Part shown: in pieces, positions 51,526 to 54,006 of the stretch
Numbering within the stretch: the stretch's first letter is position 1
Layout: each line of letters opens with the position of its first letter
Origin: Flavobacterium geliluteum
GTDB lineage: Bacteria > Bacteroidota > Bacteroidia > Flavobacteriales > Flavobacteriaceae
NCBI RefSeq assembly: GCF_017948595.1
Contig: NZ_JAGFBV010000030.1
Location: 1 to 54,006 of the forward strand
DNA length: 54,006 bases
Reading direction: 5' to 3'
Program-made: the position numbers and the translations under genes
The notes under the pieces: generated by a model
The model's input: only the letters and a program-made list of their open reading frames with translations
Told to the model about the DNA's origin: nothing
Database searches by the model: none

Positions 51526-52482
51526 TTAAAAATTAACTTCTCGAGATACTTTATAGCGTTCTTCGTTATTTTTAGTTCGTAAAATAATTTCGCCCAAAAA
51601 TCCCGCCAGAAACAACTGAGTTCCCAAAATCATGGTGGTGAGTGCAATAAAAAACCAAGGATTACTGGTTACCAGGCTGTATCTCATTCCGTTGTACATG
51701 TGGTACAATTTTGAAACTCCAATATAACCAGCTAATAAAAATCCTATGATAAACATCAACGAGCCCATCGCACCAAATAAATGCATCGGTCTTTTTCCGA
51801 ATCTCGATAAAAACCAAATTGTAATCAAGTCAAGAAAACCGTTGATGAATCGCTCCATCCCAAATTTGGTCTCACCATATTTACGGGCCTGATGAATCAC
51901 CACTTTTTCTCCAATTTTATTAAAGCCTGCATTTTTTGCCAAAACCGGAATGTATCGGTGCATTTCGCCCGAAACTTCTATGTTTTTTACAACAGTATTT
52001 TTGTACGCTTTTAAGCCGCAATTAAAATCATTCAATTCAACTCCTGATGTTTTTCGTGCTGCCCAATTAAATAATTTAGAAGGAAGGTTCTTTGCAACAA
52101 CAGAGTCGTAACGCTTTTTTTTCCAACCCGAAACCAAATCAAATTTTTGATCGGTAATCATTTCATACAATCCCGGAATTTCGTCCGGACTGTCTTGCAA
52201 ATCGGCATCCATTGTTATAATAACATCGCCTTTTGCTTTGGCAAAACCAGCGTGTAAAGCCTGAGATTTACCAAAATTCTTCATAAAACGAATGCCTTTT
52301 ACATTCGAATTTTCATTAGAAAAACCTTCAATAATAGTCCAAGAATTGTCTGTACTTCCATCATCAACAAAGATGATTTCATAAGAGTAATTATTAGATT
52401 GCATCACCTTAATAATCCAAGAATAAAGTTCTTGCAGTGATTCCTCTTCGTTGAGAAGCGGGATAAGTATAGATAAATTCAT
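51526..52482 (-). CDS. Family 2 glycosyltransferase (DPM1/GtrB-like) with two membrane helices
   Basis: A 318-residue GT-A enzyme. Nucleotide-sugar binding is marked by ILIPLLNEEESLQELYSWI and FVDDGSTDNSW, and DXD-type metal binding by ITMDADLQDSPDEIP. The acceptor side has HRYIPVLAKNAGFN and the QARKYGETKFG motif. Two hydrophobic helices at about residues 232-255 and 270-292 anchor it to the membrane. The layout matches dolichol- or undecaprenyl-phosphate sugar synthases such as GtrB, which load a lipid carrier. It follows DUF4199 after 20 nt. Confidence 0.92.
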   Translation of the reverse strand: MNLSILIPLLNEEESLQELYSWIIKVMQSNNYSYEIIFVDDGSTDNSWTIIEGFSNENSNVKGIRFMKNFGKSQALHAGFAKAKGDVIITMDADLQDSPDEIPGLYEMITDQKFDLVSGWKKKRYDSVVAKNLPSKLFNWAARKTSGVELNDFNCGLKAYKNTVVKNIEVSGEMHRYIPVLAKNAGFNKIGEKVVIHQARKYGETKFGMERFINGFLDLITIWFLSRFGKRPMHLFGAMGSLMFIIGFLLAGYIGVSKLYHMYNGMRYSLVTSNPWFFIALTTMILGTQLFLAGFLGEIILRTKNNEERYKVSREVNF

Positions 52483-52502
52483 TTATTTTTTATTATAAAC
52501 TT

Positions 52503-53036
52503 TTAAGGTTTGTCATTTTTGACGATGGCTCCGATGATTAAGGAATATATCAGGCCGAAAAAGGAATACATAACAAGTGTTGCCGGAAAAACAATAAACG
52601 GATTCATGAATTTTTTGACCATGCCAAGACCCATTTCTAATTCTTTTGCACTTACTTGTGGGTTTTTGGCAATCATTCCATCTCGGGTAATTTCCAACAT
52701 TTCATTAATAAATTCAGGAAATATAAGGTTAAAAATCAAATTGAAAATAGCGTAAATTAAAGCAGCTACAACCGTTATCGAAACTCCGGTTTTTAAGGAT
52801 TCAGAAAAAGATATAAATCCGTTATTGATATCTTTTTTGTAATGGTTGCAACCTAAATATATAAATATGATAGGTAAAACCAAATAATTAGCAATGTTGA
52901 CAATCATTCCCGCACTTGAGTTCATTAATGATTTCATGCCAATCACATACATAACGACAAATTCTAAAACCATTATGACACCGAACAAAACACCATACAA
53001 AATTCCTGACTTGGCAGGAGATATATTTTTATCCAT
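52503..53036 (-). CDS. DUF4199 membrane protein
   Basis: A 177-residue integral membrane protein with four hydrophobic helices: GILYGVLFGVIMVLEFVVMYVIG, MIVNIANYLVLPIIFIYLG, VSITVVAALIYAIFNLIFNL and FIVFPATLVMYSFFGLIYSL. The loop GFISFSESLKTG between helices 2 and 3 is the usual DUF4199 signature. Directly upstream of the GT2 gene and probably its membrane partner. Transport or chaperone role is only inferred. Confidence 0.85.
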   Translation of the reverse strand: MDKNISPAKSGILYGVLFGVIMVLEFVVMYVIGMKSLMNSSAGMIVNIANYLVLPIIFIYLGCNHYKKDINNGFISFSESLKTGVSITVVAALIYAIFNLIFNLIFPEFINEMLEITRDGMIAKNPQVSAKELEMGLGMVKKFMNPFIVFPATLVMYSFFGLIYSLIIGAIVKNDKP

Positions 53037-53058
53037 AATAATAAAATTTATTAATCTA

Positions 53059-53066
53059 CAAATATA
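53059..53066 (-). promoter_or_regulatory. -7 element of the DUF4199-GT2 operon
   Basis: Minus-strand TATATTTG, exact TAnnTTTG, 23 nt before the DUF4199 start. No TTG at -33. Confidence 0.45.
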
Positions 53067-53133
53067 GCAATTCCCAATATATAGAACGGTAAAAAATGCT
53101 TTTCGATTTTAATTAAAAAAAGTGATACAAAGA

Positions 53134-53163
53134 TTTGTTTATTAAAAAATAATTGTAAATTTG
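53134..53163 (+). promoter_or_regulatory. Promoter of the L31 gene
   Basis: TTTG at 53134-53137, an 18-nt spacer, then TAAATTTG at 53156-53163. A complete match. It implies a leader of about 110 nt before the ATG at 53280, long for this genome. Confidence 0.7.
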
Positions 53164-53279
53164 CACACTCAAAAATAATTAAATTTTTAAACAAAAAAAG
53201 AGTAGTGCTGTTTACACCTTTTTCTAACCACGGAAAAGCTTCAAAATATAAATGCTCTAAACAATAAATAAAAAGAAAG

Positions 53280-53534
53280 ATGAAAAAAGGAATTCACCCA
53301 GAAAATTACAGATTAGTTGCATTTAAAGACATGTCAAATGACGATGTATTTATTACTAAATCTACTGCAGATACTAGAGAAACAATTGAAGTAGACGGAG
53401 TAGAGTATCCGGTTGTAAAAATGGAGATTTCTAGAACATCTCACCCTTTTTATACTGGTAAATCTAAACTTATCGATACTGCAGGACGTATTGATAAATT
53501 CAAAACTAAATATGCTAAGCTTGCTAAAAAATAA
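53280..53534 (+). CDS. rpmE2: Ribosomal protein L31, type B
   Basis: An 84-residue large-subunit protein: MKKGIHPENYRLVAFKDMS, then TKSTADTRETIEVDGVEYP and HPFYTGKSKLIDTAGRIDKF. The zinc-binding Cys of the C+ form are absent, so it is the C- (type B) version. In this phylum the type B form is often the only L31, so it need not imply zinc-limited regulation. Its own promoter, long leader and terminator make it monocistronic. Confidence 0.95.
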   Translation: MKKGIHPENYRLVAFKDMSNDDVFITKSTADTRETIEVDGVEYPVVKMEISRTSHPFYTGKSKLIDTAGRIDKFKTKYAKLAKK

Positions 53535-53555
53535 TAGCTCGCTGCTTACTATACT

Positions 53556-53585
53556 AAAGCCTTCCATTCGGGAGGCTTTTTTTAT
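53556..53585 (+). terminator. Terminator of the L31 gene
   Basis: Stem AAAGCCTTCC / GGGAGGCTTT (one G·T pair), 4-nt loop, T7. Confidence 0.88.
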
Positions 53586-53608
53586 GGACAATTTTATATG
53601 TTTTTAAA

Positions 53609-53759
53609 ATTTAACCGCAAGGCGCGCAAAGATTTTTTATCTGGTAGTATGTTTGAAAAACATAAAGTTCGCAAAGCTTTGTGTCGATCTAGCTTTGCGA
53701 ACTTTGTCTTTTTTATAAAAATACAATAGCAAAAATCTTTGCGCGCCTTGCGGTTAAAT
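53609..53759. repeat. Nested cruciform repeat next to the right IS
   Basis: Outer arms are 29-nt perfect inverted copies (53609-53637 and 53731-53759; core ACCGCAAGGCGCGCAAAG). Inside sits a second perfect pair of 15 nt, AAAGTTCGCAAAGCT (53664-53678) with its reverse complement (53691-53705). The outer right arm ends on the first base of the IS terminal repeat. It contains no open frame. GC-rich arms stand out against the AT-rich surroundings. Confidence 0.85.
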
Positions 53760-54006
53760 AATTAATTCAAGTTGCTAGTTTCTATAGTATAAAAAACAAA
53801 GCAGAGGTTTAGTAAATTTGTTTTGCGAACCAATAAACCTCACCAATGCTTTGTAAAGACAAAATTATATCAATTTTTCGTTTAATAGATGATATTTTGC
53901 AAGGAATTAATCATGTAGATGATGTTAGAAGACAAGTTTGTGATAGTGAAATTATCTTAACGGCAATTGTTTCCTCTACAAGTTTTTATGGCAATCATTG
54001 CTCAGC
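53759..54006 (+). mobile_element. IS982-family insertion sequence, 5' end with transposase N-terminus (partial)
   Basis: The 22-nt terminal repeat (53759-53780) is the exact reverse complement of 106-127. A transposase ORF starts at ATG 53846 (MLCKDKIISIFRLIDDIL, then DDVRRQVCDSEIILTAI) and runs off the window. This fits the N-terminus of IS982 transposases, where the next segment would hold the first catalytic Asp. It is oriented like the left copy. Confidence 0.78.

Overview
The window reads as chromosomal DNA of a Flavobacterium-like member of the Bacteroidota. It is AT-rich. Several genes are preceded by the Bacteroidota promoter pattern (TTG, about 19 nt, TAnnTTTG). It carries SusC/SusD proteins, TonB-linked receptors, DUF4290 and DUF493 proteins, a type B L31 and many TTG-started or leaderless-looking genes. 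Both edges lie inside IS982-family insertion sequences in the same orientation: the 3' end of one copy at 1-127 and the 5' end of another at 53759-54006. They share a perfect 22-nt terminal inverted repeat, so the window is probably one stretch between two IS copies.

Left part (about 0.2-21 kb) is accessory. It holds an HxlR regulator divergent from an NADP-dependent MDR oxidoreductase, with a multi-half-site operator between them, and then four poorly characterised small proteins. Next is a minus-strand susC-susD-lipoprotein operon, probably for pectin-type glycans, preceded by LacI-like operator motifs. A plus-strand copper module follows: a Cys-rich secreted protein, a DUF3347 protein, an HMA-AraC regulator, a CopA P1B-ATPase and a multicopper oxidase fused to a CopB-like barrel. 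The block ends in a scrap zone with a decayed serine recombinase, a frameshifted gene remnant and one unrecognised ORF.

The right part (about 21-53.5 kb) is mostly conserved core: tRNA-Met(CAT), a START-like protein, a PLP class IV enzyme, YqgE, HU, Fmt, RecQ, an ATPase, DUF493, DUF4290, MurA, a CDF metal exporter, a DUF5686 protein, AroQ, two outer-membrane barrels, XerD, a PAS kinase, RNase Y, a 6S-RNA candidate, ZapA, a ZapB-like protein, an M23 peptidase, a TonB receptor with two downstream envelope genes, DUF2971, an MsbA-like ABC exporter, a phosphosugar mutase, a GT2 glycosyltransferase, DUF4199 and ribosomal protein L31.

The features least explained by genes are non-coding. Four intergenic arrays carry CTNAG pentamers held in strict 8-nt phase. 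Three copies of a palindromic repeat of about 75-85 nt lie between genes. A nested cruciform (29-nt and 15-nt perfect arms) abuts the right IS. A structured RNA sits beside zapA. MurA carries Asp in place of the fosfomycin-target Cys. No CRISPR array, rRNA, prophage or recognisable defence island is seen.
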